Below are positions 55,214-64,000 of a stretch of 64,000 nt of DNA, piece by piece. Source of the stretch: Hymenobacter sp. ISL-91 (GTDB lineage: Bacteria > Bacteroidota > Bacteroidia > Cytophagales > Hymenobacteraceae). Every line of letters starts with the position of its first letter. Position 1 is the stretch's first letter. The position numbers and the translations under genes were made by a program. The DNA lies in contig NZ_JAGGPS010000009.1 in the NCBI RefSeq assembly GCF_018613725.1, forward strand, positions 62,001 through 126,000, given 5' to 3'. The notes beneath the pieces were generated by a model. That model was not told the origin of the DNA. It saw only the letters and a program-made list of their open reading frames with translations, and ran no database searches.

Positions 55214-55430
55214 GCTTGTAATCTTCTCGAAGCGGAATTTCCTGAAAAAGTTGACCTAGCCAATTGGGATGAGGTCCGGGAAAATTTACCTCCAGCACAG
55301 TCGACCTGTGCATCTCCCGCAACTGCGGCACGGCCACGCAGCCCAGCCACAGCAACCACGCCAGTGCCAGCAGGCCTGGGGGCAGCAGCAGGGGGCGGCG
55401 TTGGCGACGGGGTAGGGGCAGCAGGAGCAT
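55214..55430 (-). pseudogene. N-terminal part of the IS-split membrane protein gene
   Basis: ATG 55430 encodes MLLLPLPRRQRRPLLLPPG with a TM helix (LLALAWLLWLGCVAV) and then periplasmic-looking sequence to IPLREDYK, where the IS begins. Reading into the IS adds only a few codons before a stop. With 53683-53963 it forms a 165-aa protein with a TM helix at each end. Family not recognised. Confidence 0.7.
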
Positions 55431-55496
55431 AGGGCTGGGAGGCAGGAATAGAGGTAAGATACTTATCCGGGTACAAACTCAAACTTGAAGCAACCA

Positions 55497-55535
55497 AAAC
55501 GCCCGCCCTTTCCGAGCCGGAAAAGGCGGGCGTTT
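55497..55535 (-). terminator. Intrinsic terminator of the 1,202-aa cargo gene
   Basis: A 17-bp stem with one wobble (55497-55513 with 55519-55535) lies 27 bp past the stop of the large minus-strand gene; on that strand it is followed by TTGG, so the T-run is weak. Confidence 0.75.
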
Positions 55536-55561
55536 GAAAGGCGAACCAGTCGCTCTTGCTT

Positions 55562-58500
55562 TTATTGCTTCACCAGACGCTTGCTGAACTGGCGGCCACC
55601 TTCGCCGCGCACGAGCACGATGTAGGTGCCGCTAGGCGCTGTGCGCAGGTCGAGCGTGGGCTGGCTGCCGCCGCGCGCCGTGGTGGCCAGTACCACCCGG
55701 CCTACAGCGTCGAGTACCTGCACCTGGTAGCTGCCCTCGGGCAACTGGCGCAGGTCGAGCTCGGTGGTAGCCGTAGTAGGGTTGGGGGCCAGTGCAATGC
55801 TGGCGGTGCGGCTGAAGCGGACCGTTTTCACTGCCGAGTAGCTGCTGGTACCATCCAAGTCAACCTGCCGCAAACGGTAGTATACCAGGCCGGTGGCTTT
55901 GGCGGCCACGCCCGCATCGGTGCGGGTGTAGCTGGTGGCGCTACTGCTCGTGCCCTGGCCGGCTACCCGCGCAACCGTAGTAAAGCTGCGGCCATCGAAG
56001 CTGCGCTCGACCTCGAAGTGGTCGTTGTTGAGTTCGGTAGCGGTGCGCCAGGTCAGGCGGGCGTCGGTGTCGCGCACGGCCTGGGCCTCGAAGGCTACCA
56101 GCGTCACGGGCAGCGGCCGGTTATCTACCGGAATCGAGAAGGTAGCCGTGTTGCTGCTGCCGGCCCCGCTCTGGTCGGTGGCGGTGTAGGTGAAAGTAAC
56201 CGTGCCTACGAAGCCGGCGCTGGGGTCGAAGGTGAGCTTATCGGCATTTGCAAGCAGAATAACCTGGCCGGGAATAACAGCCGTGCCATCAAAGAAAAGC
56301 GTACCCGAGTTGCTGCCGGGCAGCGTCCGGATGGTAAACGAAGCCACCGGGGAGGTGCCGCTGGCCGCCGTGGCGCTCATGGGCAAGATGCTGGTGGCCG
56401 GCGCCTCGTTGCTGAGGCCGCGGTTCGATACGTTATTGGCCGTCAGGCCCACCGCGCAGGTGCCAAAGTACAGGTCATCGAGGCCGAAGTCGTTGCCGCC
56501 GGTGTCCTTGTTCACGTCGCGCACCTCAAACACGGCTGTCGTGCTGCTGCCCGAAAACCATAGGTCGGCAATCTGCTGATAGGCCGTCGTAGTACCCAGC
56601 GTCGTGACGTTGGAGGTGGACTTGCCGTTGATAACGAAGCCGAGCTGGGCCGGGCTTTGGGGATTTACGCTGTTGGCCCACGCCGAGAAGCTGTAGTAGG
56701 TATTGGGCTGCACGTTGATAGTCTGCTGATAAACTACCGACAGGTTCTGCGAGCCGTTCACAATCATGAAGTTGTCGCCGGCCCCCGTGCGGCCCGTGCC
56801 CGCGAAACTGCCGTGGTAGTTCGCAGCATTCGCTCCCACGGCATACAGCGCCTCCGGGTTCAGCTCGGTTGTGATGCCGGAGTTGTCGGCCACGTAACCG
56901 TAGGCTGATGTGAAGCCGACGTTGCCCTGCGTGAAGCTCGGATTTACCAGCAGGTTGGTGCCCGTACCGATGCCGCACACCTGGCTGCTGTTGTACACGT
57001 TCAGGCGCACAGTCGAGTTGTTCGAGAACTCGGGCGTCTTGCCCGGCGTCCGCACCCGGTACGTAAACTCATCGGGGCCGATATAGCCGGCAGTGGGCGT
57101 GTAGGTGTAGCTGCCGTTGGCGTTGAGCGTGAGGGTGCCGTGCGCTACGTCGCTAACCACCTGCACCGTAAAGCCAGTGTTGGCCAGGTTATCGGGGTTG
57201 TCATCGTTGAGAATGACGTTACCCGTTTTCGTGCCGTTGGCTGGTACTTCGTTGCTGTCGTCGCTGGTAACGAACAGCTTGACCGCCTGCACCTGTACGT
57301 TAAGCGTGAACGTATCGGGGGCGCTGTTGCCACCCTGGGTGGTGCTCGTGCCTACGGTGCTTTTCAGCGAACTGCTGCCCGTAGCAGCGGGAGACGTAAA
57401 GCTGAAGGTGTAGGTATTGGTCGCACCGCTGGCCAGCGCCGCTACCGTTCCGAAGTTGATGGTTCGGGTACCGGCGTCATAGGAAGCGCCGGCCGGCAGG
57501 GCCGACTGCTGGGTGGCCGTCAGGCTCGCCCCGGCAGGCAGAAGCACCGTTTGCGTTACCTGGCTGGCCGGTTGCGGGCCATTGTTGGTGAACTCAGCCG
57601 TAAAGGTGCCCGAGGGCTGGTTTGCGCCCAGCGTGGCCGGCCCGCTAAGCTTGGTCGTCACGTCGGCCACTGGCACCGCCACCGGAATGGTGTAGGTGGC
57701 GGGCAGGTTGGAGCGCAGCCCGGCGTTGTTGACGGCATAAAACGTAAACGTGGCGTTACCCGCAAAGCCCGGCTCGGGGTCGAAGCTCAGGTTGGCCGCC
57801 TCGGCCGCCGTCAGGCTCTGGCCCACCGCGACGGGCGAAGCCCCGATGCCGGTGTACAGAATGCCGCTGGCCCCGGTGGGCAGGCTGGCAATAAGGTAAG
57901 TTGTAATCGTCCCCCCGGCGTTGGGGTCGGTGCCGGCCAGGGCCGCAATTTTTGTGGCCCCACTGGTGCTGGGCATAGCCGGCAGATTGGTCACGTTGGT
58001 AGCCGAAGGCGGCAGCGGGCTCTGACCGGCGCACAAGGCGCTGCTTGGAATAACCTGGCGCGCAATGCCTGCGCCGGCCGTACTGCTGTATTCCAGCGTC
58101 AGTACGTTGCCCCCATCCCGCTCGCCAAAATACACGAGAATGTTGTGCAGGCCGGCCGAAAGCGTAACTGTTGCCGTTACGGTTACAGAGCCGTGGGCTC
58201 CCCCATTGTTGATAAGTACGTTGGGAAATGTCGGGTCCAGTGCTGCCCCGTCAATCCACATGTAGGATGCATCGTCGGAGGTCAAATAGAACGTATAATC
58301 ACCTGCCACCGGAATAAATACGCTGCCGCGGTGGCGGGTTGAGAAGTTATTAGGGTCGGCGTTGGTGTTTGTAGCCGGTGGTACAATGTTGCCCCACGAG
58401 TAAGTCGGAAAATTCAGTTGCGCATCAATGCGGCTGAGACTGGGTGTATTAGTTGAGAAAAAGGACAGATTGCCATTGTTGGCAGTAGTGCCATCGAAAT

Positions 58501-59170
58501 AGCCCGCATAGTAGTTAGCTGCAAGGCCGCTCGAAGCCGGGCCACCACCGTAAGCTGGGCCACAGTTCTGGGGAGGAGCAATGGCAGTCAGCGAGATGTC
58601 ATCGAGCCCGAAATCGTTGCCCATGTTGCTTGTTACTAGGTCGCGTAAACCCAGGGTGAGTTGGGTGCTGTTACCTGGGTTTACCGTTACCGTATTCAGT
58701 TGCCAGTTGCCCCCATCATTGGGATTAGTGAAGCCTGTCCCTATATCAACCCCATTGGCAACCACCTGAATTCGCGCCTTATTGGCTGAAGATGCATTCA
58801 GCAGCCAGAAAGAGAACTGGTAGTTCAGGTTAGGTGTCAGGCCGGTTACGGTCTGCTCCCATATTCTGATGGCCGCACCACCCGCCCCATTAGCTCCATT
58901 AGCTACCAGATACAAGCCAGTGGTACCGGTCGTATGGTCGGGAAAGTCTCCAAAGTTGTCATTGAGAGTATTGGCCCGAGCCACTATTGTATACCTGCCG
59001 GTACCCGAATTGCCGTTCGGATTAGAAACGTAAGTGTAACCTGAGGTAAAGCCAGTGTTACCCGACTGAAAATCAGGATTTGTAATCAGGTTTTGGGCAC
59101 CAGCCGGGATGCCCGGAAGTACTACCAGCAGCAATAGCAGCCAGTAAAGCGGGGATAAGCGTGTAGTCAT
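55562..59170 (-). CDS. Large PA14-containing T9SS cargo protein
   Basis: The 1,202-aa protein has a signal peptide (to about residue 25). A CBM-like jelly-roll (about 27-195; NLITNPDFQSGNTGF) precedes a PA14-like domain (about 215-375; LAANYYAGYFDGT, YTFYLTSDDASYMWIDG). DUF11-like and cadherin-like repeats follow (DEFTYRV). A second jelly-roll (about 745-905; NLLVNPSFTQGNVGF) repeats the first. The C-terminus is a type-A T9SS sorting domain (ALAPNPTTATTELDLRQL). PA14 domains bind glycans, so this is probably a surface glycan-binding protein or adhesin. No catalytic domain was seen. Confidence 0.88.
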   Translation of the reverse strand: MTTRLSPLYWLLLLLVVLPGIPAGAQNLITNPDFQSGNTGFTSGYTYVSNPNGNSGTGRYTIVARANTLNDNFGDFPDHTTGTTGLYLVANGANGAGGAAIRIWEQTVTGLTPNLNYQFSFWLLNASSANKARIQVVANGVDIGTGFTNPNDGGNWQLNTVTVNPGNSTQLTLGLRDLVTSNMGNDFGLDDISLTAIAPPQNCGPAYGGGPASSGLAANYYAGYFDGTTANNGNLSFFSTNTPSLSRIDAQLNFPTYSWGNIVPPATNTNADPNNFSTRHRGSVFIPVAGDYTFYLTSDDASYMWIDGAALDPTFPNVLINNGGAHGSVTVTATVTLSAGLHNILVYFGERDGGNVLTLEYSSTAGAGIARQVIPSSALCAGQSPLPPSATNVTNLPAMPSTSGATKIAALAGTDPNAGGTITTYLIASLPTGASGILYTGIGASPVAVGQSLTAAEAANLSFDPEPGFAGNATFTFYAVNNAGLRSNLPATYTIPVAVPVADVTTKLSGPATLGANQPSGTFTAEFTNNGPQPASQVTQTVLLPAGASLTATQQSALPAGASYDAGTRTINFGTVAALASGATNTYTFSFTSPAATGSSSLKSTVGTSTTQGGNSAPDTFTLNVQVQAVKLFVTSDDSNEVPANGTKTGNVILNDDNPDNLANTGFTVQVVSDVAHGTLTLNANGSYTYTPTAGYIGPDEFTYRVRTPGKTPEFSNNSTVRLNVYNSSQVCGIGTGTNLLVNPSFTQGNVGFTSAYGYVADNSGITTELNPEALYAVGANAANYHGSFAGTGRTGAGDNFMIVNGSQNLSVVYQQTINVQPNTYYSFSAWANSVNPQSPAQLGFVINGKSTSNVTTLGTTTAYQQIADLWFSGSSTTAVFEVRDVNKDTGGNDFGLDDLYFGTCAVGLTANNVSNRGLSNEAPATSILPMSATAASGTSPVASFTIRTLPGSNSGTLFFDGTAVIPGQVILLANADKLTFDPSAGFVGTVTFTYTATDQSGAGSSNTATFSIPVDNRPLPVTLVAFEAQAVRDTDARLTWRTATELNNDHFEVERSFDGRSFTTVARVAGQGTSSSATSYTRTDAGVAAKATGLVYYRLRQVDLDGTSSYSAVKTVRFSRTASIALAPNPTTATTELDLRQLPEGSYQVQVLDAVGRVVLATTARGGSQPTLDLRTAPSGTYIVLVRGEGGRQFSKRLVKQ

Positions 59171-59522
59171 GTAGAAAGGTGTAAGCAGGTAAGCAGAAAG
59201 ATCAGATGGTGCGGTTGATGAAGAAAAAGTCAGTGTATGTAGAGTGCAAAAAATTATTATCTTATTGTTAATCAGTAATTAAGGACTTCAAGCAATGCCG
59301 CAAATAAAATATAAAATGACCGATATAGCGAGAAGACACCGCTGTTAATTTATTGTGACGCCCCGACAAGGAGGGTTGCAGGCCTGTAAGCTTGCGTAGC
59401 TAAACCACAGCTTGTTATCAGTCAGTCTATTAGCCTGCGGTGAGTTTTTAGCCTTCGATAAGGCCAACTTTCGGCTGGCGGCAGCCGTTGTTGCGTCTGT
59501 TGCTGGTCCCGCTACACACCTT
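59171..59522. other. Divergent AT-rich intergenic region
   Basis: The 352 bases between the divergent cargo gene and TonB receptor gene should contain both promoters. Roughly 59225-59355 is AT-rich. I found no full TTG-N19-TAnnTTTG match on either strand and no riboswitch motif (no cobalamin-box or TPP-like core). The plus-strand frame from 59412 that runs into the receptor gene lacks a signal sequence and is not used. Confidence 0.5.
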
Positions 59523-61640
59523 ATGTCCTACCGTCTCGCCGCGCCACTGTGGCTGCTACCAATTGCTGCTTTCGCCCAAACCACGGCCCCGCCCGATACC
59601 GCCCGCACCGTAGCCTTGCCCGAAGCCACTGTAGCCGGCTACGGCCAGCAGCTGCCGCTGCGCCGCACAGCCGCCGCCGTGGCCACCCTCGACCGCGCCG
59701 ATTTCGAACGTTTCCCTAATAATGCCCTGACGCAGGCTGTGAACACGCTGCCGGGGGTGCGGCTGGAGGAGCGGGCCACCGCCAGCTACCGCCTGAGCGT
59801 GCGCGGCAGCACGCTCCGCTCGCCTTTCGGCGTGCGCAATACCAAAGTCTACTACCAGGGGCTGCCCTTCACGGAGGCCAGCGGCAGCACCCCCCTCAAC
59901 CTGCTCGACCCCGGTTTGCTGGGCGGACTGGAGGTGATTAAAGGCCCGGCCGCCAGCGTATATGGGGCCGGCACCGGCGGGGCCATCCTCCTGACCGGGC
60001 GTCGGCCCGCCGCGCCTGGTACGCACGTTTCGGCGGGTTTTACAGCGGGCAGCTACGGGCTGCGGCGCACCACAGCAGCCGTCGAAGCGGCTACGGCTAC
60101 CGGCTATGTGCGCGCCGCCTACGCCCGCCAGACCCTCGACGGCTACCGCCAGCAAAGTGCTCTGCGCCGCGACGTGCTCACACTCGACGGCGAGTGGCAG
60201 CCCACCGAGCGCCAGACCCTGAGCCTGCACGCGCTCTACACCGACATCGACTACCAGCTGCCCGGCGGCCTCACGCGGGCGCAGTTCGAGGCCGACCCGC
60301 GCCAGGCCCGGCCCAGCACGGCCACTGCACCCGGCACCGTGGCCCAACGCGCCTCTTACGCCTCCCAAACTGGTTTGCTAGGAGCCAACCACGCGGTTCG
60401 CTTTACGGAGCGGCTGCAGCTACGCTCGACCCTGTACCTGAACGGCAGCCGCATCAACACGCCTTTTCTTATTGATTTCGAGCGAAATACGCTGCTGGGC
60501 GGGGGCGGGCGTACGGTGCTCAGCTACCGCACCGCCCTGGCCGGCCGTACCTTGCGCCTGCAGGCCGGCACCGAAGTCCAGACGGGTTTTAAGAGCGCCC
60601 GCAACTACCAGAACCGCGCCGGCCAGCCCGGCCCGCTACGCTACGACGACGAAATCCGCACGCTTACCGGTTTTGTATTTGCCCAGGCCGATTACGAGTT
60701 GCCCGCCGAGCTGCTGCTGACGGTAGGGGCCAGCTACAACCGCCTGCGCTACCGCATCAGCCGCCTTTCCGATGCCGCTACCAACCCCACCGGCTACGCG
60801 CTGAGCCGCGACTTCCGGCCCCAGGTGTCGCCCCGGGTGGCGCTGCTGCGCGAATTCGGGCCGGGCCTGTCGGTGTACGGCAGCGTGAGTACGGGCTTCT
60901 CGCCACCCACTGAGGAGGAAATCCGGCCCTCCGACGGCTCCATTAACCGGGCCCTGCAGGCCGAGCGCGCCACCAGTTTCGAGCTGGGCGCGCGGGGCCA
61001 GCTCTGGCAACAGCGCCTGCGCTACGATGTGGCCTTCTACGACCAGCGCCAGCGCCAGAGCATCACTACCCGCACCACCGACCTGGGCACCCAGCTGTTC
61101 CTCAATGCCGGTACCACCCGCCAGCGCGGCGCCGAAGCGGCATTAAGCGGTTTGATTTGGCAGGAAGTTCAAACCGTAAGCGCCGACTTCCGGGATGGCT
61201 CGTACAAGCAGGTTCATTTCGAAAACAGCGTGCGGGCCTTCGTGAGCTACGCCTACAACCACTACCGTTTCGGTAGCTACCTACGCGCCGACCAGGATTT
61301 CAGCGGCAACCGCCTCACCGGCACTGCACCCCACACACTCACGGCCGGTCTCGATGTGCGTCAACGCTGCGGCTTCTACCTGAGTCCCACCGTCAACCAC
61401 CAGGCCCGGCTGCCCCTCAACGACGCCAACACTGCCTACGCGGCCGGCTACTGGACCTTTGGCTCGCGGGGCGGCTGGCGCGGCACGCTGGGGCCGCTTA
61501 CGCTGGATGTGTTTGGCGGCGGCGAAAACCTGAGCAACCGCCGCTACTCGCTGGGCAACGACCTCAACGGGTTTGGCGGCCGCTACTTCCAGCCCGCTGC
61601 TGCCCGCAACTGGTACGCCGGCATCCGGGCCAGCTTTTGA
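59523..61640 (+). CDS. TonB-dependent outer-membrane receptor (FecA/BtuB-like)
   Basis: The 705-aa product starts at ATG 59523, which begins a signal peptide (LAAPLWLLPIAAFAQ). The plug (about 35-165) has LPEATVAGYGQQLPLRRTAAAV, ALTQAVNTLPGVRLEE and GGLEVIKGPAASVYGAGTGG. A barrel of about 540 residues ends GIRASF. Unlike the receptor at 5422, it lacks the CarboxypepD_reg domain. The form suggests siderophore or cobalamin uptake; no substrate marker or regulator is adjacent. Confidence 0.9.
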   Translation: MSYRLAAPLWLLPIAAFAQTTAPPDTARTVALPEATVAGYGQQLPLRRTAAAVATLDRADFERFPNNALTQAVNTLPGVRLEERATASYRLSVRGSTLRSPFGVRNTKVYYQGLPFTEASGSTPLNLLDPGLLGGLEVIKGPAASVYGAGTGGAILLTGRRPAAPGTHVSAGFTAGSYGLRRTTAAVEAATATGYVRAAYARQTLDGYRQQSALRRDVLTLDGEWQPTERQTLSLHALYTDIDYQLPGGLTRAQFEADPRQARPSTATAPGTVAQRASYASQTGLLGANHAVRFTERLQLRSTLYLNGSRINTPFLIDFERNTLLGGGGRTVLSYRTALAGRTLRLQAGTEVQTGFKSARNYQNRAGQPGPLRYDDEIRTLTGFVFAQADYELPAELLLTVGASYNRLRYRISRLSDAATNPTGYALSRDFRPQVSPRVALLREFGPGLSVYGSVSTGFSPPTEEEIRPSDGSINRALQAERATSFELGARGQLWQQRLRYDVAFYDQRQRQSITTRTTDLGTQLFLNAGTTRQRGAEAALSGLIWQEVQTVSADFRDGSYKQVHFENSVRAFVSYAYNHYRFGSYLRADQDFSGNRLTGTAPHTLTAGLDVRQRCGFYLSPTVNHQARLPLNDANTAYAAGYWTFGSRGGWRGTLGPLTLDVFGGGENLSNRRYSLGNDLNGFGGRYFQPAAARNWYAGIRASF

Positions 61641-61676
61641 TAGCGTGTCTTCGGCTGACAGTTCAGAAAGAGAAAA

Positions 61677-62492
61677 TCAGGAAGTAGGCAGTAACAGTAT
61701 GGGCAGGCGGCTGTGAAGCACTACCTGCGCCGTTACGCTCTGGTTGAACAACTGGCCCCAGAAGCTACGCCGCCGTGCTGGCAGCACCAGCCAATCGGCC
61801 TGGGTGTCGGTGGCAGCTCGCAAAATGCCGGCCGGTACATTGGATTCGAGCACCGTGTGCGTTTCGATGGGCAGTTCGAGACCCGCCACCAACTGGCTCC
61901 CAGCCAGGATATCGTGCGCGGCTACCGACCTGGTTTCCGCTTCGGATGCCACGTGGCATAGCGTGAGGTGGGGCTGCAGTTCGCGCAGTAGCTCCTGTAC
62001 CCCGATTGGGGGAGTGGCAAACCCAAACGGCTCCCCATCGAGGGCCACCAACAGCTGCCGGGGCAGAACCGGGTCGTTGGCCGGCAGCGGAATTACCAGC
62101 AGTGGCGTATTGGTAGAGCGTAGCAGATGTAGGGCCGTGGTACTCACCAGTTGATCGGGCGTTTGCTGCGTGTCGGGTTTGCCCAGCACCACCAGGGCCG
62201 GTGCATGCCTATGCACAGCCGCCGCCAAAGCTTTTGGCAGGCTCTCATCCACCGATTCGGTGATGACGGGCACCGACAGGCCCGCCGTACGCACGGCAAA
62301 AGCAGCGGCAATATGCTTCTCGCTTAGATGACGGATGCTGCCAGTGAAAGCTTCCGGATCGAGCAGACTCTCGCGGCGCACATACAGTAGCACCAATGGC
62401 GCTTTCAGGAGGGCTGCCAGGGCGGCAGCGTGCCGCAGCGCCAAGTCGGCATCGGGGCTGAAATCAGTCAAAACAAGCAGGGGAGCAGTCAT
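61677..62492 (-). CDS. Universal stress protein, tandem UspA domains
   Basis: The 271-aa product starts MTAPLLVLTDFSPDADLAL (ATG 62492); the longer frame lacks homologous sequence. It has two UspA-like halves, the second beginning QLLVALDGEPFGF. The glycine-rich ATP motif is incomplete (LVVLGKPDTQQTPDQL; WLVLPARRRSFWGQLF), as in the homologue at 37389-38255. It is convergent with the TonB receptor, 36 bp apart. Function beyond stress association is unknown. Confidence 0.88.
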   Translation of the reverse strand: MTAPLLVLTDFSPDADLALRHAAALAALLKAPLVLLYVRRESLLDPEAFTGSIRHLSEKHIAAAFAVRTAGLSVPVITESVDESLPKALAAAVHRHAPALVVLGKPDTQQTPDQLVSTTALHLLRSTNTPLLVIPLPANDPVLPRQLLVALDGEPFGFATPPIGVQELLRELQPHLTLCHVASEAETRSVAAHDILAGSQLVAGLELPIETHTVLESNVPAGILRAATDTQADWLVLPARRRSFWGQLFNQSVTAQVVLHSRLPILLLPTS

Positions 62493-62595
62493 AGAAGCAA
62501 GCTGAAAGCAATGAAAAAAATCGGCCACTGCACCTTAGCGAGGCATAGGAGCCACAGCCGCTTGGGGTTGTTGCCCCATAGCTACCACAATTTCG

Positions 62596-63756
62596 CTACA
62601 CTTTCACTTTTTTGCCGGTGCGGGCAGCCTCGTAGATGGCATGGACGAGGCGAATGTCGCGCAGTCCCTCTTCGCCGGGCGTTTTGGGCGTTTTGTTTTC
62701 GAGCACGCACTCAGCCATATGGTCGAGCTCGGCGGCAAACTGGTTCCCTTCCTTGAGCTGAGGCTTGCGCTGACCGTCTTTGTCGCCGATAAGCATGTTG
62801 TGCTCGTAGTAATCGGTGGCGGGGTCGAGCTCCAGCTAGGCCTTGGTGCCATAAACCCGGAAGCGCTTAACCTGCTCGGTGCTATAGGAGCTGGTGCAGG
62901 TGGCCAGCGTGCCGCCGGGGAAGCGCAGCGTGAAGTGAATCCGGTCTTCCACTTCCTTGAAGCGCAGGTCCGAGCGGTCGGTCATTTCCATGGCCGTTAC
63001 CTCGGTGGGCTCCTCGCCGGTGAGGTAGCGGGCAGCATTGAGCGAGTAAATCCCGATGTCCATGAGCGAGCCGCCACCGGCCAGTTTCTGCACCACACGC
63101 CAGGTATCGGCCACGTCGCCCGCAGGGTCCACGATGCGGCCGTGGTCGGCCGTAATCTGCATTACTTTGCCCAGCTCGCCGCGGCGGATGCGGGCAATGG
63201 CGTCGAGGTTGAAGGGCTCATACTGTGCGCGGTAAGCCACCATGAGCTTCTTGCCGGCTTTTTGGCAGGCGTCAATCATGCGCTGGCACTCGGCCACGGT
63301 GGGGGCCATGGGCTTCTCGCTGAGTACGTGCTTGCCGGCCTGAGCGGCCCGCACCGTAAATTCGGCGTGCATAGATGGGGGCAGCACCACGTACACCACG
63401 TCCACCTCGGGGTTGTCGCGGATGGTGTCGAAGTTCTCGTAGGTGTAAACGCTCCTCGGGTTCACGCCGTACTCGCGGGCCAGGCGGGCCGCTTTATCGG
63501 GCGAGCCACTCACCAGGGCCACAATACGGGCGTGCTTGGTTTCCTTGAAAGCGGGCATCATCAGGTCGACGGCAAATTTGCCCAGACCTACGACGGCAAA
63601 ACCAATTTTCTTCTTATCGGCATGTTGCATAGCGGTTGATTCGGAGGCTATATGTGGAAACGCAACGGCTGAGCCAGCTACGGCCGCCAGGGCCGTACCG
63701 AGTCCGGCCCGGCGTAAGAACTGTCGTCGCGAAGCCGGCAAAGCGGAATGGTTCAT
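62596..63756 (-). pseudogene. Gfo/Idh/MocA-family oxidoreductase with in-frame amber codon
   Basis: ATG 63756 opens a Tat-type signal (SRRQFLRRAGLGTALAAVAG). The Rossmann domain has VVGLGKFAVDLMMPAF, the EKPMAPT motif and GGGSLMDIGIY. At codon 307 (62836-62838) the frame reads TAG: ...YGTKA*LELDPATDYY..., after which the same frame continues 79 codons to 62596 (KTPGEEGLRDIRLVHAIYEA). A TGG (Trp) to TAG change would explain it. The reading is direct; loss of function is an inference because the truncated 306-aa form might still fold. Confidence 0.85.
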
Positions 63757-63870
63757 AGATGTACGAAAGCGAAGGAAGGGAGCTGGTCTAACGGTCAGGA
63801 AAAGCGAGGTGTTACGTTCGCGTACCTGCCTTGTAGTATGCACGCAACATGAACAGAAGGGCGGGAGCAT

Positions 63871-63909
63871 CAAAAAGCCCCCTTACCGTAGGGGTAAGGG
63901 GGCTTTTTG
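63871..63909. terminator. Intrinsic hairpin near the right edge
   Basis: A 17-bp perfect stem (63871-63887 with 63893-63909) has a 5-nt loop and T5/A5 at the ends, so it can work in either direction. It probably ends a minus-strand gene entering from the right. Confidence 0.8.
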
Positions 63910-63966
63910 GTGCTCGGGATGCCATTGCTGTGTCGAAAGACTCAGGCTAGGGAATAGCCAGTTAGC

Positions 63967-64000
63967 TTAGCGGTTGTTGTCGTTTATCGGGTTGTTGAAG
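63967..64000 (-). CDS. Possible C-terminal end of a gene beyond the window
   Basis: The minus strand reads ...FNNPINDNNR then TAA at 63967-63969, with the hairpin 63871-63909 placed as its terminator. Only 11 codons are visible, so this is a weak, context-based call. Confidence 0.25.
   Translation of the reverse strand, partial: FNNPINDNNR

Noticed and set aside
55201-55497. Alternative 98-codon minus-strand frame (Pro/Ala-rich)
   Set aside because: The other frame from 55430 joins in frame with the sequence across the IS and has a TM helix; this frame is a shadow.
57140-58342. 400-codon plus-strand frame opposite the large PA14 protein gene
   Set aside because: Arg/Gly/Ala-rich antisense translation without domains.
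59171-59522. Riboswitch upstream of the TonB receptor
   Set aside because: No cobalamin, TPP or other conserved core could be matched by eye.

Overview
The window comes from a high-GC member of the Bacteroidota, most likely a Hymenobacter-type Cytophagales. The evidence is type IX secretion cargo with C-terminal sorting domains, CarboxypepD_reg/TonB-dependent receptors, LytTR/LytS two-component proteins, Bacteroidota-type promoters (TTG, 19-20 nt, TAnnTTTG), a carotenoid ketolase, and a succinate dehydrogenase with a single b-type cytochrome subunit. The genus is an inference; no rRNA or tRNA gene was seen.

Layout. 1-3.9 kb: tail of a phytoene synthase, two envelope proteins, ispH and a CrtW-type ketolase (isoprenoid/carotenoid synthesis), then a convergent orphan LytTR regulator. 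5.0-8.2 kb (minus): a putative metal-uptake operon made of a HYC_CC_PP-like protein, a TonB-dependent receptor and a secreted heavy-metal-associated (CxxC) protein. 8.3-24.8 kb (plus): the division/cell-wall (dcw) cluster rsmH-ftsL-ftsI-murE-mraY-murD-ftsW-murG-murC-ftsQ-ftsA-ftsZ. It has a good promoter in front of rsmH and no mraZ next to it. It makes lipid II and builds the septal machinery. 24.8-29.5 kb (minus): a tiny lipoprotein, an FMN reductase and the sdhCAB operon. 29.6-42.2 kb: a large gliding/T9SS cargo protein, fabD, folK, a membrane protein, an alpha/beta hydrolase, a polyprenyl diphosphate synthase, a zinc-ribbon protein, a universal stress protein, a TlpA-like thioredoxin lipoprotein and aconitase. 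42.5-53.6 kb: a DUF2459 protein, a secreted S8 protease, a PaaN aldehyde dehydrogenase, a lipoprotein, a LytS/LytTR pair, a DUF7010-like membrane protein, a secreted hydrolase and two unknown helical proteins. 53.7-55.4 kb: a 1,250-bp IS3-family element that splits a membrane-protein gene. 55.5-64 kb: a 1,202-aa PA14-containing T9SS cargo protein, a second TonB receptor, a second universal stress protein and a Gfo/Idh/MocA oxidoreductase gene with an in-frame amber codon.

The most unusual feature is the density of long inverted repeats of several unrelated sequence families. Five lie in gene junctions inside the dcw cluster. One supplies the murG stop codon, a 'GCTAACAGC' word family sits inside the murC coding sequence, and further copies or other families punctuate the rest of the window. 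Three coding disruptions can be read directly: the IS-split gene, a nonsense codon in the IS transposase, and the amber codon in the oxidoreductase. I found no CRISPR array, prophage or recognisable defence system.
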